From Paraphysoderma sedebokerense (taxonomy: Eukaryota; Blastocladiomycota; Physodermatomycetes; Physodermatales; Physodermataceae): DNA of 64,000 nt. The position numbers were made by a program, and so were the translations under genes. Below the pieces are notes generated by a model. It was given only the letters and a program-made list of their open reading frames with translations, was not told where the DNA came from and made no database searches. The stretch is from the NCBI GenBank assembly GCA_025602915.1, contig JAHLJZ010000062.1:1-64000 (forward strand), in the 5' to 3' direction. The first letter of the stretch is position 1; every line of letters begins with the position of its first letter. This document shows, one piece after another, positions 9,952 through 29,500 of the stretch.

Positions 9952-11722
9952 TTAGTAACAAATCCATGGTTTCTTTGCTGCGAGTGCTGCATAAGCGGCT
10001 TTTTTCTGTTGACATAGCGCATTCTTTTCCTGGACGTATTCGGGGTCACAAGCGGGTGGTTCGGGATCTTTCAAACACGGTTTTCCTTTGATGACATTCA
10101 ACTTGCCACATTGTGCGGCATTTTGTGCTTGAAAGTCCGCACTGAAGGTTGTCAATAAATCATGTATGTCAGGTTAGACGCCATTTATTATGTTTACTTG
10201 CCAGAAGGTTAGCACTTACCCGACAAAAATACGATAACAATTGGAATTTGTCTTGATCTGGATACTGCCTTTTTGGAACACCAGCATAGAATAGCTAGGG
10301 TTGACAGTTGGTGCAAGATTGGCGGGATACCCCAATTTTGTTGCACCTTTTACTTTCTTCCATATTGTGTACCATCTTGTGTCCTTGAGAAGAGGTTTAA
10401 CTAATTCTTGCCTTGTGTATGCTTGTTTCTCTAAAGCGTTGTTTTCGTATGAAAATCCCTACAATCCGATTGTCAATGTCTGTTATGGGTATGTCGGAGC
10501 CACATCACATTTGAGATATTCGAACATACCGCCTTACAATATTGAAACATGTATTCAAGACCAAACTCGGCAAGATTCCAATTATCGGCGCGATACCTGG
10601 TATCATCGGATGACGCATTAGATTATGCCATCGAGCAGTTTAGTCCAAAACCAGGAGAAAGGAGGAATACAAACTGGCCAACATGCACAATTTCGTGTGC
10701 AAGTAAAACAACTTGAGATCCGAACGCAGATCCTAAAAGACTATTTGGAAGTGGGGAAGGTGGGTTGCCCGTTCGAGGATTTTTCACATAGATGTTTCGG
10801 TTCATCGTAGTAGCAGCAGCGCCACCAAATCCAGGTGGAAAGGTTGCAGAGTAAAATATCTATCAAATGCAATGCTTGACATCAGATATTGGTAGTCCCT
10901 ATAAATCATTAAGGAGAATGAACTACGGACATTTAGATTAACCGAGGTCACCAAACTCCCGTGCAACGGATACAAAAACCACTTTTGATCAGTGGTTAAG
11001 GACCTGGATCCATCGTTTGCAGCGGAGAACCATCCAGCGGCTGTAAGAAACGCGGGAAGTGCAAGACCAGCGAACGCTCCTACACATAAGATGTTAGTAG
11101 AGGAGCTTAAAATCATGCCTCTTTTGAGTGAGCCGAAGAGAATGCCTACCGCACGCAAGGTCTGTGAAAACATCTCTTTTTACAAGTCTTGGTTTTGCAG
11201 TGGTATTTGCGGCACCAAAAGCTCCAAGAACTACACAAAGCAATATTTGACATTAGCGAACACGGAACAGTGGGCATGCACAGTGCGTACTCAGTGGGTA
11301 CGATACGCGACTCTGGCGAGGAATAAGGCAAATTTTGGGTTACCTTTGCCAACAAATCCATCGACAGTTTCAATTCCTAGTTGCTTAGCTTCATCAAATT
11401 TTAGCACTGCGATACTCTTGGCTAAAGAGCGTCTTGCCAACGAACGGAGGTACAGTCTCAAATTCCCGTCGTATTGTTTGACAAGAGTTCTGGTGACTCG
11501 AGGGGGGAACTCAAGAGAAACTTTACGGTTGACATGGGGTAACTGAACACTTATATTACGAAACTTGGGAGTAAGATTGATGACGACAGGACGGGGAGTT
11601 GGTTTTAATATCGGCAGACGGGTTACGGCAGTCGGCTTCGGGACTATCGCTGAATCAACCAAAACCGGAAGGCCGACTGCAATGAAAGTCAAAGCGATCG
11701 CAAGAGCTGATGTGAAATTCAT
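9952..11722 (-). CDS. Secreted DUF4157-like HEIVH protein with propeptide
   Basis: About seven exons join in frame on the minus strand. The signal peptide is MNFTSALAIALTFIAVGLPVLVDS. A long pro-region ends near PRLVKRDVF, a Lys-Arg site. The core is then GAFAGLALPAFLTAAGW, LTTDQKWFLYPLHGSL, TMNRNIYVKNP and LLAHEIVHVGQY, followed by NWNLAEFGLEYMFQYCKAG and FSYENNALEKQAY. That order (a short helical lead, IYV strand, LLAHExxHVxQY, then an AxxYxxNxLExxAY helix) matches the bacterial DUF4157 domain, a HExxH metallopeptidase-like fold known from extracellular contractile-injection-system clusters and many secreted proteins. A Cys-containing C-terminal tail (CGKLNVIKGKPCLKD...ICY) follows. Exon joins were chosen by frame and homology: the VGQ|Y and LNLN|IFYS joins are strong, the first is less certain. 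Proteolytic activity is not shown by the sequence; it could be structural or an enzyme. Confidence 0.75.
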
Positions 11723-12282
11723 CAGAAATAGTTCCTATCTTAATGCAGTTATACAGATTAAAGTCATACCAGAAGGCAGGGAGGGTTTTAATATATCCTC
11801 AGGTGCGGACAGATCAACCAAGTGTCAACCCATCATTGATCACTCTGTAACTCGAGGCAACTCGGTCGGCGGTCCGCAATTTTGCATTTGACTAACCGCT
11901 TCCAAGTTCCAAGGGGTCAATCCAGGAGTCCTGGTCACTCGACTGTGGTCTGTGGCATTGATAACTAAAAGTCTGTGAGACTTCCAAATGTGGAAAAGAA
12001 AACTGAACTCGGAAGTGTTTGTCTCATATTAAGAGGTGAAGCGATACCAATTTCAATTTTCGTTATCCCAAGCACATTTTACAATGTCGTGTTACCTGTA
12101 GTGGTATTGGTTATGTCAATGACATTTGAACCAAAATACAAACGGTGGAACTACAGCTATGCCAGTGAGATAAAACCATAAGAGGATGTACATACTGACG
12201 TATAGCAGTCTGACAATGTTATTATTAGATTAAATAGAATTATTTATATCTATATTGCGTTATATGTACATAATTTAATTCC
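11723..12282. other. Intergenic, upstream of the DUF4157-like gene
   Basis: Contains TATATTAA (minus strand) about 70 bp before the ATG at 11722. The short open frames here have no homology or signal that I can see. The right part is the 3' flank of the SPRY gene. Confidence 0.5.
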
Positions 12283-14022
12283 TCATTCCCCCTTCGAATC
12301 CGAAAACTCCGCTTGAACGTTGTTCGCCGATCCATCAACTTCCGGAATAGGCATCTGCATCGTCGGGTTAACAAGGTGAGATGTGGCTGGCGGTTGCGAA
12401 GTGGCTTCGACCGAACTGCTTCCAGTTTGAGGTGGAGTGATGAAATAAGTTGGGAGAGGTGGAGGAAGGGCAAGAGGCTGGAAGATAGGTTGTGCACTTG
12501 TTGATGTTGGATCATGCAACGAGGGGGATGGCTGTGTCGGATATGGTGGAATAGACGTAGTGTCTGTGCTTGACTGTTGCAAATCCGATGAAAACGATGG
12601 TGAAGGCGGAGTAGGGTATGGCGGAATTGAAGATGAACCTATGTTTGATTGGTATATTTCTTCGTAGGACGGAGATGATACTGAAGGATATGGCGGAATC
12701 GGTTTCGGTAATAGAGGGAAATCATTTGAGATCATATTATCGGGTGCCGGGGTGTATTTAGGTACTGTCAGGTCAGCGAAGCCATACTTTCTTTCATTTG
12801 CTTCATTCCATTTAAACGGAGCTTGACCAAAATTGACTTTCACTTCTGCAAGACCATCGGCACCTACGGATGGGAAAAAATCGAACGGATATGAAATTAA
12901 GCTTCGAGATTTCAATTGCTGGCCATTTCGGGTGAAAAATGCTTGTCGGCTCGATTTGACAAAGCCAACACCAACAGTATCGTTTACGCGATATGGTTTG
13001 GCATAGGCTATTCCGCCATGTGGGTCGTTATGAAATAGTCTGCCATCTGAGGTGAATAAAATGTCAGTATAAAACAAGCTAAATGAAAAGCGCATGGTTC
13101 AAGGGAACATACCATCAGAGTGATAACCAATAGATTGGGCATTCCAGCCAGGAAGTCGCCAGTGAGGGTAAGGCTTACAACATAATCCGATCGCTACTGT
13201 CGTTTGTGGATCCATTTGTAAAATTTCAATTTCGAAATAAAATATTTCCTGTTCAGAGAGTACTGACAAAGGAAGCGGCAAAGAAGTGTGAACGACAGCT
13301 TCTGTCTTGGCGGGGAACCGAACTGTATCGTCAGATACGGATACATCACACTGCGGGATGAATGTGAATGCATGAGGGCCGTTAGCGAATAGTTGATTTA
13401 TCTGATCGGGGGAAAACGTAAAACGCATTGGAGGATTCTTTTCGACAAAGTTAAGACTAGCAATGTATGACTCTTTCGAAGCATCTTTTATCGGTTGGTT
13501 GAGCGATCCATCAGCTGTCACTTCCAATGCAGTCGGTATAGTAGTGGCCGAGCTATTGTTCATTGTCATTGCGGAATTACCGGCGGGGGCAATTGTTGTC
13601 ATAGATGACGATCGCTCTTCTCTGCGGCTTTTCCAAACCTTCCATATAATAATACTTACGATAATCACAAAAACGACAATCACCGTGATGATAATTATCC
13701 ATGAGGTAGTTGACGGTCCACTACTGCCTTCTCCTCCACCACTGCTACCTGTTCCGCCGATGAATATTGGTCCTGTTCTAGTGCCTGAATGTAATCGCAA
13801 TCAAGCAATTGGTAAGATGGATGAAAGCATGGTGACATAGCAAAAATACAAAGACACCATACCAGTGCTGCCTCCTGATCTTGAGGTCGATGAACCGCCG
13901 CTACTTCGACCGCCACCACCACCACCACGACCACCGCCTCCCCCTTTAGGATACGGCAACGGTACTGCTACGACTGCATTTGCGAGGAAGGCCAATAGAA
14001 TTGACGCCAGGGTCGGGAGCAT
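12283..14022 (-). CDS. SPRY-domain single-pass membrane protein, Ssh4/Ear1-like
   Basis: Three exons. The ATG at 14022 opens a signal peptide (MLPTLASILLAFLANAVVA), then a Gly/Ser/Arg-rich luminal part of about 60 residues and a membrane segment (WIIIITVIVVFVIIVSIIIW). A cytosolic part carries a SPRY domain (EQEIFYFEIEIL, VAIGLCCKPYPHWRLPGW, SIGYHSDGRLFHND, VGVGFVKSSRQAFFTRNG, FPSVGADGLAEVKVNFGQAPFKW). The tail has three IPPYP blocks plus PSYEEIY. In yeast, Ssh4 and Ear1 have the same order (membrane segment, SPRY, PY motifs) and bring cargo to the Rsp5 ubiquitin ligase at endosomes and vacuole. The IPPY elements are PY-like rather than strict PPxY. SPRY membrane proteins are expanded in some early fungi, so orthology to Ssh4 is not certain. 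Confidence 0.8.
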
Positions 14023-14659
14023 CACAAGATTCTTAGAGCAAGCCGGGAATTAAACGAATTCCTGGGATATTAATGCCTTCTGCTTCAAGTGCGGAGGGTT
14101 TTTCACTTCTTGTGTCGATGCAAGTCTTGTGCTGATTAGGTAAGTCTATCACGGAGGCATGAGTCCATTAAAAAAGATGCGCGGCCGAATCCCCTGACCT
14201 GGCCGACAATAGCGAGGCTGAACCAAGCTGCGGGCGTTCCTTCTTTTTGACCTTCGATTTGCTGCTGCTGGATAGCCTATATTTTAATAATACTCTAGTA
14301 AACGAACGGAACTTTCTTTGCATTATTGGAAAATCCTAGTCTGCCTTGATAATATCAAATGTACAATCGATGGACGCACTTCAAACAATAGCTTCCTCTC
14401 AGGATATACTAAATACAGTTCAGTGTCGTCTGGTCATAGGACATGAATGTTTCGACGTCATTTTGAAAACCAATAGAAGAGAGATTGGCAAAATGAAAAG
14501 TAGTCAGGTCAATGTCAGGATATCTAGCTGAAGTGCTCTAGAAATTTATTCTGTTCAGCTTTTCAAAACTGGGTAAATCTACACGTGATAGACCAGGAAG
14601 AAAAACATCATCATCGATGATTATTTGAATGAATTGAATTATAGTAATCATTAGAGAAT
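14023..14659. other. Divergent promoter region between SPRY gene and TPR gene
   Basis: Separates two genes transcribed away from each other. It contains the CACGTG element listed separately. The small plus-strand frame at 14346-14531 has no supporting feature and is not called. Confidence 0.5.
14582..14587. promoter_or_regulatory. CACGTG palindrome upstream of the TPR gene
   Basis: Lies 72 bp before the ATG at 14660. The same hexamer sits at a similar distance before PUS7 and BCD1. CACGTG is the site of Cbf1/USF-type bHLH factors. Confidence 0.5.
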
Positions 14660-15474
14660 ATGTTTCGCAAAAGCGCTTTTAATATTATAGGCCTAGCCGC
14701 CAGACATTCTAGAAAGACTCTGCAGACACCCCTCTCATCCCCACGCATATCATTATCCTGTACGACCCGACTCCGTTCGAGCACAGGATCCTCACTGGGA
14801 TTATCTGTTCGGCGTTATGCTTCGACTCCAACAAACGCAGATAGTTACGCCAGAGTATCGGCTTTATTGAATGAGGGCTCAACGGCGTTGAGTGAAGGCA
14901 AAACTCATTTGGCCTTGGATCGATACATCGAGTCTATTAGAATACAGCCGACGAGTGAAGCTTATTATAATGTCGGAAATGTTTATTATCAAATGGGTAT
15001 TTAGTATATAACTTGTATTAGTTAAGAACAAGTGTTTTAACTCTATTTTATTTTGGGTTCTATTTTTGCAAGGCCGCCCGAACGACGCCCTACGAAATTG
15101 GGAGGCTTCAATCGAGATAAATCCGCAAGCCGATGCATATATCAATTGTGGTAGGTTATACACCAAGAATTGAGTGGAACTATTCAATATGTGTATGTTT
15201 AAGAAACTAAAATTATCTTGCAGGCAACGTCTATTTCCTCCACTTGAAGGACACAAGTCGAGCAATCACTTGTTACGAGAAAGCACTAGAGTTGGCGCCT
15301 AATGATGGTCAAGTGCATTTCAATCTGGGTTGTGTATTAGATAAAGAAGGTAAATTGGAGCGAGCAGTTGAGGAATTTGAGGCCGCGGATCAGTTGGGCA
15401 TTGCAAAGGCTGATGTATTTTGTAAGAACGTTAAAGCAAAGCTGATGTCGAAAAAAATCAAAAATGATGTGTAG
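14660..15474 (+). CDS. Mitochondrial TPR-repeat protein
   Basis: Three exons (14660-14996, 15073-15150, 15224-15474) give 221 residues. The N-terminal 55 residues are rich in Arg, Ser and Thr with no acidic residue and end in a SVRRYAST stretch, a good mitochondrial presequence with a likely cleavage site near RRYAS. Four tetratricopeptide-like units follow: VSALLNEGSTALSEGKTHLA, SEAYYNVGNVYYQMGRPNDA, AYINCGNVYFLHLKDTSRA and VHFNLGCVLDKEGKLERA. The alternating AYYNVGNVY and HFNLGCVLDKEG helices are standard TPR. The partner and exact role are unknown; a small matrix or inner-membrane adaptor is the simplest guess. The tail is basic (KAKLMSKKIKNDV). The gene lies head-to-tail with GCN2, 257 bp upstream of it. 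Confidence 0.85.
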
Positions 15475-15731
15475 ATGTTTAGTTGTATTAATTAATAATA
15501 ATCACTACATAATAATGCACTCTAGTTATTGTATTTTATTTTAATTGTCCGTATGGATTGAATTCTTAGTCCCCAGCGAGTCAGTTCGAATTGAAGTTTG
15601 GCAGGTGACGAAATCAAACGAAATTTGAATGGAGTAATCGCATCATTTGTATTCTTCGTCATTAAGATTTTGTTTTCTAATTCGCTTATATATACGAACC
15701 GAATATGCATTAAATTAAGCCCTCGTTGGCC

Positions 15732-22512
<6,781 letters not shown>

Positions 22513-22736
22513 ATTAAATTATGGATACCAACCAACAAGTGCACTGTATCATAGGCGATAATTTTCAAATAAAATACAGGAAAAATTCAGTCAGAGATTG
22601 CGATGGAAGGGCAGAGAAGCCCGGAGAACAATGGAAAGAAAATGCGTGCCTTAAAACCAACTCTTCATCGCTCGCACAAAAAATCCATTCCATCGCAACT
22701 CTTGCCTTTATCTATTCATTCCCCCCAACGTCAACA

Positions 22737-25700
22737 ATGTCTGTCGTCGGCATCGATTTCGGTAACCTGCAAACCTGCATCGCTGTCGCTAGAAACAGAG
22801 GGATCGACGTCATCGTCAACGAAGTCAGCAACAGATTCACCCCGTACGAGCCGTATCCTTGTTTATTTTGACTTGGAAAAATTCATTAATCGTGTTGTTT
22901 TTTTTAGATCTCTTGTCGGCTTCGGCGCTAAACAGCGTTATCTTGGTGAAGCCGCCAAAACGCAAGAATTGTCGAATTTAAAAAATACTGTCGGATGTCT
23001 TAAGCGATTAGTAGGTTCGTAGTCAGCGAGACATAATTTGGACTGGTTGTTTTGGGGGCCTCGTCCCCCCTAAAAAGTTTAGAAAGGGACGAATTGACTT
23101 AAACAATTGCTTTTACACTCCTGCTCTATTAAATTTACAGGACGGCCCATTACCGATCCAACTCTCGCCCATGAACAGCAGTTCCTCAATGTAAAATTGG
23201 TGAAAGCTACAAATAATGAGTGTGGTATCGAAATTGACTACCTCGGTTCGTACTACAAATTTTACTGGCTTCTGCCGATCGGTGTGCTAAATTGACGACG
23301 ACTGTAATAAATTGTAGGTAAACCAACTGTTTTTAGTGCAACTCAATTGACTGCTATGTACCTTGGCAGAATAAGAGACACAACCGCCGATGCTGTGGGC
23401 ATTCCAGTCTCGGATTGTGTAATTTCTATTCCCGGCTGGTTCTCTGAAGCTCAAAAGAGAGCCATGATTGATGCAGCAGAGATCGCTGGACTTAACCCCT
23501 TGAGAGTTATGAATGACGGAACTTCCGGTTGGTATTTGATTCATCGTTGTTGTGCCCTATAGTGATTGGTTATTCATCACTTAAAGGGCCATGTTAATTT
23601 TGTGTGTCTCTGACTGTAAATGGTTGTATAGCCGCCCTTGCTTATGGTATTACGAAAACCGATCTTCCACCCCCAGAAACTCCCCGTCATGTCGTTTTTG
23701 TGGACATCGGTCATTCCAATTCATCTGTTACTGTCGCTGCTTTCTATAAAGGCGGTCTTACAGTAAAGGGTGCTGCTTATGATGCCTTTTTTGGTGGCAG
23801 AGACTTTGACAAATTGTTGGTTGACTCTTGCTGTGATGAATTCAAGGTATTTGTCGCTGTTAACTTGTCGTGCGTCTGTTCTCATATTAACCTCTCTTTC
23901 CACACAGAGCAAGTACAATTTGGATATTGCTTCTCATCCTAAAGCGCTCTTCCGACTGTACGCTGCCGTTGAAAAGGCCAAGAAAGTCTTATCCGCCAAT
24001 CAGCAAGCTCCCCTCAATATTGAAGCTATCATGAACGACCGTGATGTCAGCACCGTCCTCCAAAGATCTGAATTCGAATCAATGATCGCTCCCATGTTGG
24101 ACCGAATCGTTCCTTTGATCGAGCGCGCAATTACTGACGCTGGATTAACTAAAGATCAGATAAATTTTATCGAAACAGTCGGTGGTACCACTCGTATCCC
24201 TATTGTTAGGGAGACCATAAATAAGTACTTCGGTAAAGATATAATGACTTTTACTCTCAATCAAGATGAAGCAGTCGCCAGAGGTTGCGCGCTCCAGTGT
24301 GCCATGATCTCCCCAGTCTTCAAAGTCCGTGAATTCGCTATCAACGACATTACCCCTTGGCCCATCAAACTTACATGGACTCCATCGCCAAATGTCATGG
24401 ATGAAGGCGACAACTCAATTCAAGTATTCCCCAAGCACGCCCCCGTCCCCTGTACAAAGATTCTTACCTTTTATCGCCGTGATACCTCATTCGATATTGA
24501 AGCTCATTATGACGAAACATTACCCCCTGCTACCCAGCAATCATGGCTCGGCCGTTACACAGTTAAGAAAATTCCTATCGAGCCTGACGCTAAAGATCCC
24601 GCTACCGTCAAGGTGAAAGTCAAGTTAAATTTGAATGGCTTGCTTTCATTAGAGAGCGCCTCGTTGGTGAAAGAAGAAATGGTACCTATTCCCGAGAAAG
24701 AAGAAAAAGCAGATTCAAAGATGTCGACTCCTCCATCCGAATCAGCTGAGGCAAATGGAGCTCCTGCTCCAGAAGGCGCACAGCCCATGGAAACTGATGA
24801 ATCGAAGGAAGAAGAAAAGCCAGAAACTCCTACCGAAGAAAAGAAACCCAAATTTAAGAAGGTTATAAAGAAAACTGATTTGAGTGTTGTGCAAGGCATT
24901 GTGTGTATGGACAAGTCTGAACTTGGAAAATTAAGAGAAACTGAGGTACGTTTGGTCGCAAGTTCCTTGCCTGTTTACAAAATCAGGATTCTCACTTCAA
25001 CTATTTGCAGAACTCAATGCACGCCACCGATAAGTTGGTTTTCGATACTGAAGTTGCCAAAAACGCTTTGGAGGAATACGTCTACGACATTCGATCTAAA
25101 ATTGAAGACTCACATGGACCTTATATGGAAGAATCGATCAAACCCAAATTCTTTGAGATGTTAACCCAAGCTGAGGACTGGCTTTACTCTGACGAAGGAG
25201 AAGATGCCACCAAGAGCGTCTATGTAGCAAAATTAGATGAATTGAAGGTATTTATTTTTGCATTTCCGTTTGCAATTGTTTCTTCGGATTGTCTAATATA
25301 TACTCTTTGTAGAAAATCGGTGGCCCAGTGGCAGAGCGATATCTTGAATCACAAGAACGTCCGCGTGCTGAAAGAATGTTCCGCGAAACAGTCGGTAATC
25401 TTTTGACTACTGTATCGTCTAATGTATGTATCTTTCGTGTGCCAATCCGTACGTACCATTTATAAATTCTAATTTGGAATTTCGCTTTGCCGATAGGACC
25501 CGAAATACTCTCACATTCCCACCGTTGAGCTTCAATCGATCGCTCAAAAAGCCACAGAAAAGCAGCAATGGCTCGAGAACACGATTGAAAAGCAAAACAA
25601 TTTACCCAAATACGCACCCCTTGTCATCACTGTTTCCCAGATTAACAAGGAACGTGAAGACTTGGAACGATTTTCCAATGGTATTTTGAGTAAGCCAAAA

Positions 25701-25833
25701 CCAGCTCCTCCCAAGGAAGAAAAGAAAGAAGAAAAGAAGGAAGATAAAATGGAAACAGACAAAAAAGACGCTAAGACCGAAGAACACGAAGAAATAGTCA
25801 AGAAGGATTCGGATACTATGGAAGTCGATTGAG
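22737..25833 (+). CDS. SSE1: Hsp110-type chaperone (Sse1 family)
   Basis: A multi-exon Hsp70-superfamily protein. The N-terminus [20 protein letters not shown] is the Hsp110 form of the ATP-binding motif (Hsp70 has GIDLGTT). Further ATPase motifs are [32 protein letters not shown] and [15 protein letters not shown]. The substrate domain begins at [12 protein letters not shown] and carries a long acidic loop rich in Glu, Lys and Pro (about codons in 24680-24850), typical of Sse1. A C-terminal helical region follows, and the protein ends MEVD, only loosely like the Hsp70 EEVD tail. Sse1 is the nucleotide-exchange factor of cytosolic Hsp70. The gene starts 224 bp after the GCN2 stop; I found no convincing heat-shock element in that gap. 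Confidence 0.93.
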
Positions 25834-26511
25834 GAGTACCGCCAAAATATAAGAAAGCCAAACTGTAAATGAGACGTTAGGTTGTGGAGTGAAAAGAAAC
25901 GCTAATAGTCTGGTAGTGTGTTTATATTATACTGTTTGCCTTACTGTAATAGTACTTTACGATCTGCAATTATTTGAAAAGTATATAATACACCCAAAAA
26001 AAAGTAAAGGGAAAATTTAAAGTGGTAGTAGGGACGATGGACATTAAAATTTGAGTTCCTGTGCTTGTAGTTCGTCTTGCAATGGTGAGGACTGTTGCTG
26101 AAGAGACGCATTCCCATAGATCGTACTAAATGGAAAAATTGGCTTTCTAGCTGCGACTGATAAAAACAAGTCACTTCATTGTCAACTGCTCATCGTTTCG
26201 ACTTGATGGGCAATTTAAACAGGTTAATCCAGAGTATCTTCAACGTTCCATTTATTGCGACCGCAAGTGGTGCACTAATTGAAGAGAGTCGTCCGTTACA
26301 CCACTCGAATTCAGAACGGTTTCAACCAAGAGGTCAATTTTCGATTACTCTGTCACGTAGATGATTGAAGATGTCAATTCAACAAATTTCATGTCTGGTC
26401 ACTGTCACTATCTACACTGAAAAGACATTTACCATCGACCAAGCGATTAAATCACGGTAGGAAGCCAACACTCATTAAAACGATTCATCTCTGTTTCGTA
26501 GAACACAGATG
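25834..26511. other. Convergent 3' region between SSE1 and VPS41
   Basis: AT-rich, with no supported gene. Short frames on both strands lack domains, signal peptides or splice partners. Confidence 0.5.
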
Positions 26512-29500
26512 TTATATTCTACAAAGAGGGCAAACTAATTTCTTTTTGTACAAACTGGCATTATACAATTCGTATTTACCCGCCAAATCAGCCAAATCCT
26601 CCACACCATCATCACCATTTCCGCCACCATTTCTCCCGGAACCTCTATTTTTATGCACACTTGAATTTGAGTCTTTCCGAAGTCTTCGAATTCGTGAAGA
26701 TTTCTCAGATTTGACACTTTGCGCGTCGCTGTCCTTGGTCTTGTCTGATTCGGGGTTGAGTGAGACGGGGGATTCAGATCGTTGGTGGGATTTAGGCGTT
26801 GATCCGGTCAGCGAACTTTGAGCGGGGGGAGGTGGAGGAGAAAGTACACATGATGAATGGAAAATATGTTGGCAGTTGAATAGGATGGTTGAGTTCAGTG
26901 AGGTTGAGTTAGTCGGAGCTGTACGACGGTAAGAAAAATGAGAAGAGTCAGTGTAATGAAGTGATATTATGAACTGGAGAATAATGAGTAGTTCAATCAA
27001 TGAGACCCTGTTAAACTGATTATTACCTTCCTCAATAATTGGATTGCCGCATAATAAACACAGCATGGTTACTGAATCAAAAGTTAGACCAAAACGTGAT
27101 CAATATAAGTTACTTATTCGCAGGTCAACCAATCACCAATCAAACTCACCATCGCAACAGACACCTTTTTTTTTCATTCCGAACAATCGATCTAACAGCC
27201 CGATCATATCACCGACGATAATCTTTTCGCAACCTTTGCGCAATGACAATTGAACGTGGTAATCTCTCATAATACGAATCAATGAGGACTTCAGGTTTGG
27301 GATAGTTAGGTTATTCGGTATCCGGGAAATGAGTTTGATCAAATCGATGTGTGTTCCAACATTCTCGAGAAGCGCGGTGATAAATGCTAAAAAGAAGATA
27401 CCACTTTGTTATTTATGCATGATTAAAAAAGTAGAAACTCGTTAAAAAAGAGAATACCGGGTTTATCAAGAGAATATTGAATAATATCGTCCCACAACTC
27501 TTCGTCGTTTTGTTCTTTTGCAAATTCAATGGCCTAAAACCCAAATCACACAATTAGCCTTTCGTTCAGTATTCAAGCCGAAAGATTAAAGCTCATGTCA
27601 TACCATTTTGATATCACCCAATTTACTCATTATAACATTCAATGCCTCCTTGTTATTGCCCATTCTTCCCAACACGTAAACCCATTCATGAATAAGTTCA
27701 CGTTCTTGACATACTTTCAGCGCCAACTCCAGAGGGTAGTACACGCTGGATTTCAAAAAGTTTAAGAATCTTGAAGGATCGTACTCTGGGTACAATTCTA
27801 CTTGCAGGTAATGATACGATGACGATATGTGGATGTCTTTGTAGAAAATAGAGTCGAGGTAGATGTGGAGGTACCGAGGGTGAGGAGTGAGTTGCGCTAT
27901 AATTGTTGGAATCTTGGAAACAAATGAAACTTCGTTAGAAGGAGAGGACGATCGACGGACGAAAGGCAGAAGGACATTAGTACCGGAATGAGGTCGAGAT
28001 CCTTTATCAGCATTTTCATTGCAACGCTGCTTGTGCATTCCCTGACAAGATTTCTTGTCCCTTCACTTTGACCTTTTTTGCCTTTATCTAGCAACTCGCC
28101 AAACTGATTCGTCAATAGCAAACTCCAATTTCTATCCCAATTCTTCTTCTCCGTTTCTTTTAGTTCTATAACGACCTTCTTCTTAACCATATACTCCATC
28201 AACTCAAACCATTCTAAAGCCTGATTCTGAACAAATTGAGCGAGAATGGAAGCTGAAGAGGAAAGTAGGTTGAAAATAGATTGTACGTCCCGAAGCTTAA
28301 TATAGCAGTGAAGTGATTTAACAGGTTGATTTGCGTGGGTATATCTGAACAGATAAATTAAGAATTGATTCATTGATAAAGAACGATGCGGATCAAATAC
28401 CACTTACAGAATAGCCGAAGACTGCAAAATTGTTTTATTTTGAGGGTCCTTCTCCAATTTCGATTCCATATTTGCCACAAGATTATGAACCTGGTAAATT
28501 TCCGCCGGCCATTTCGAGATTAACTTGAAGAAACTCTATTGCAAATCCATTGTGAGTACTCAATCGAGTAATGTTGCTTTAAATGTGCACAAGACGAAAG
28601 GAAAGAATGAATACCGGCGGGTTCTTATCCAAGTAATGCAATAAAACGGTTTCATAAGTAGCGGGATTCAAAATGGGATTTTCAGTCGGAATACATGGCG
28701 TTATGATCTAGGGAAATAGCATGTTCATGTTAGCTCAAATTTAATAATTTAATAGGTCAGCTGGATTCAAAGCAGTATAAAGAATCGTAAGAACTAAGAA
28801 AAAAGTGAGAAATTACTTCGAGTTGGTTGTGCTTCGCAAAGATCTGTATCCATTTTTCCCAAAGCTCAATATCTCTGGCTAAGATCCGATTACAAAATCC
28901 GGCAGCCCTTTCAAATTCACCTGCCGTGACGAAGCGTAAGTCCGGGTTGATTTTACTGAGGAAGAGTAATTAGATTAAACTTATGTAAACTTACCGTTCT
29001 GAATTAACCATTCCAACAGTTTTTGCCCTACTTCTTTCACGCTGTGACTTTCAGTTACCTCAATATTCTTTTTCGAAGCATCAAGTGAAACTAAAAAGGC
29101 ATCTTCGTATTTGTTCTTGGATAATAGCCATGAAATATGATCATTCGTGTCGCGGGCCTTTGCGAGCACGATGTCCCGGGGGGAAAGAATGAAAAATTGA
29201 GGTTCTTCCGATGTTGTAACTGTGAGATTATGGACTAGATCAGGCGAAGGGAGATGTCAAAATACGTGCAAGGGAGAGGTGATACTTGACCGCTCGCGTT
29301 CGAGGGATTGTATCTATGAAGGAAGAAGGAAGAAGGAAGACGACGAACCAAGTTTGTAATCCTTTGCCTGAAAATTCTCGTATCCTTGGAGATTTAAACC
29401 ATCGCTTGATAGTTCTGGATCTTCATATAAAGGATGAAGTAATCTCACTTCAGGTCTTCGTGCCGGCTATTGGATAAAGAAATGAAAGGGACCCGAATGT

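Noticed and set aside
22550-22736. Possible heat-shock element upstream of SSE1 (GGAAAAATTC)
   Set aside because: The GAA and TTC units are three bases apart instead of two, and no further GAA/TTC units follow in register.
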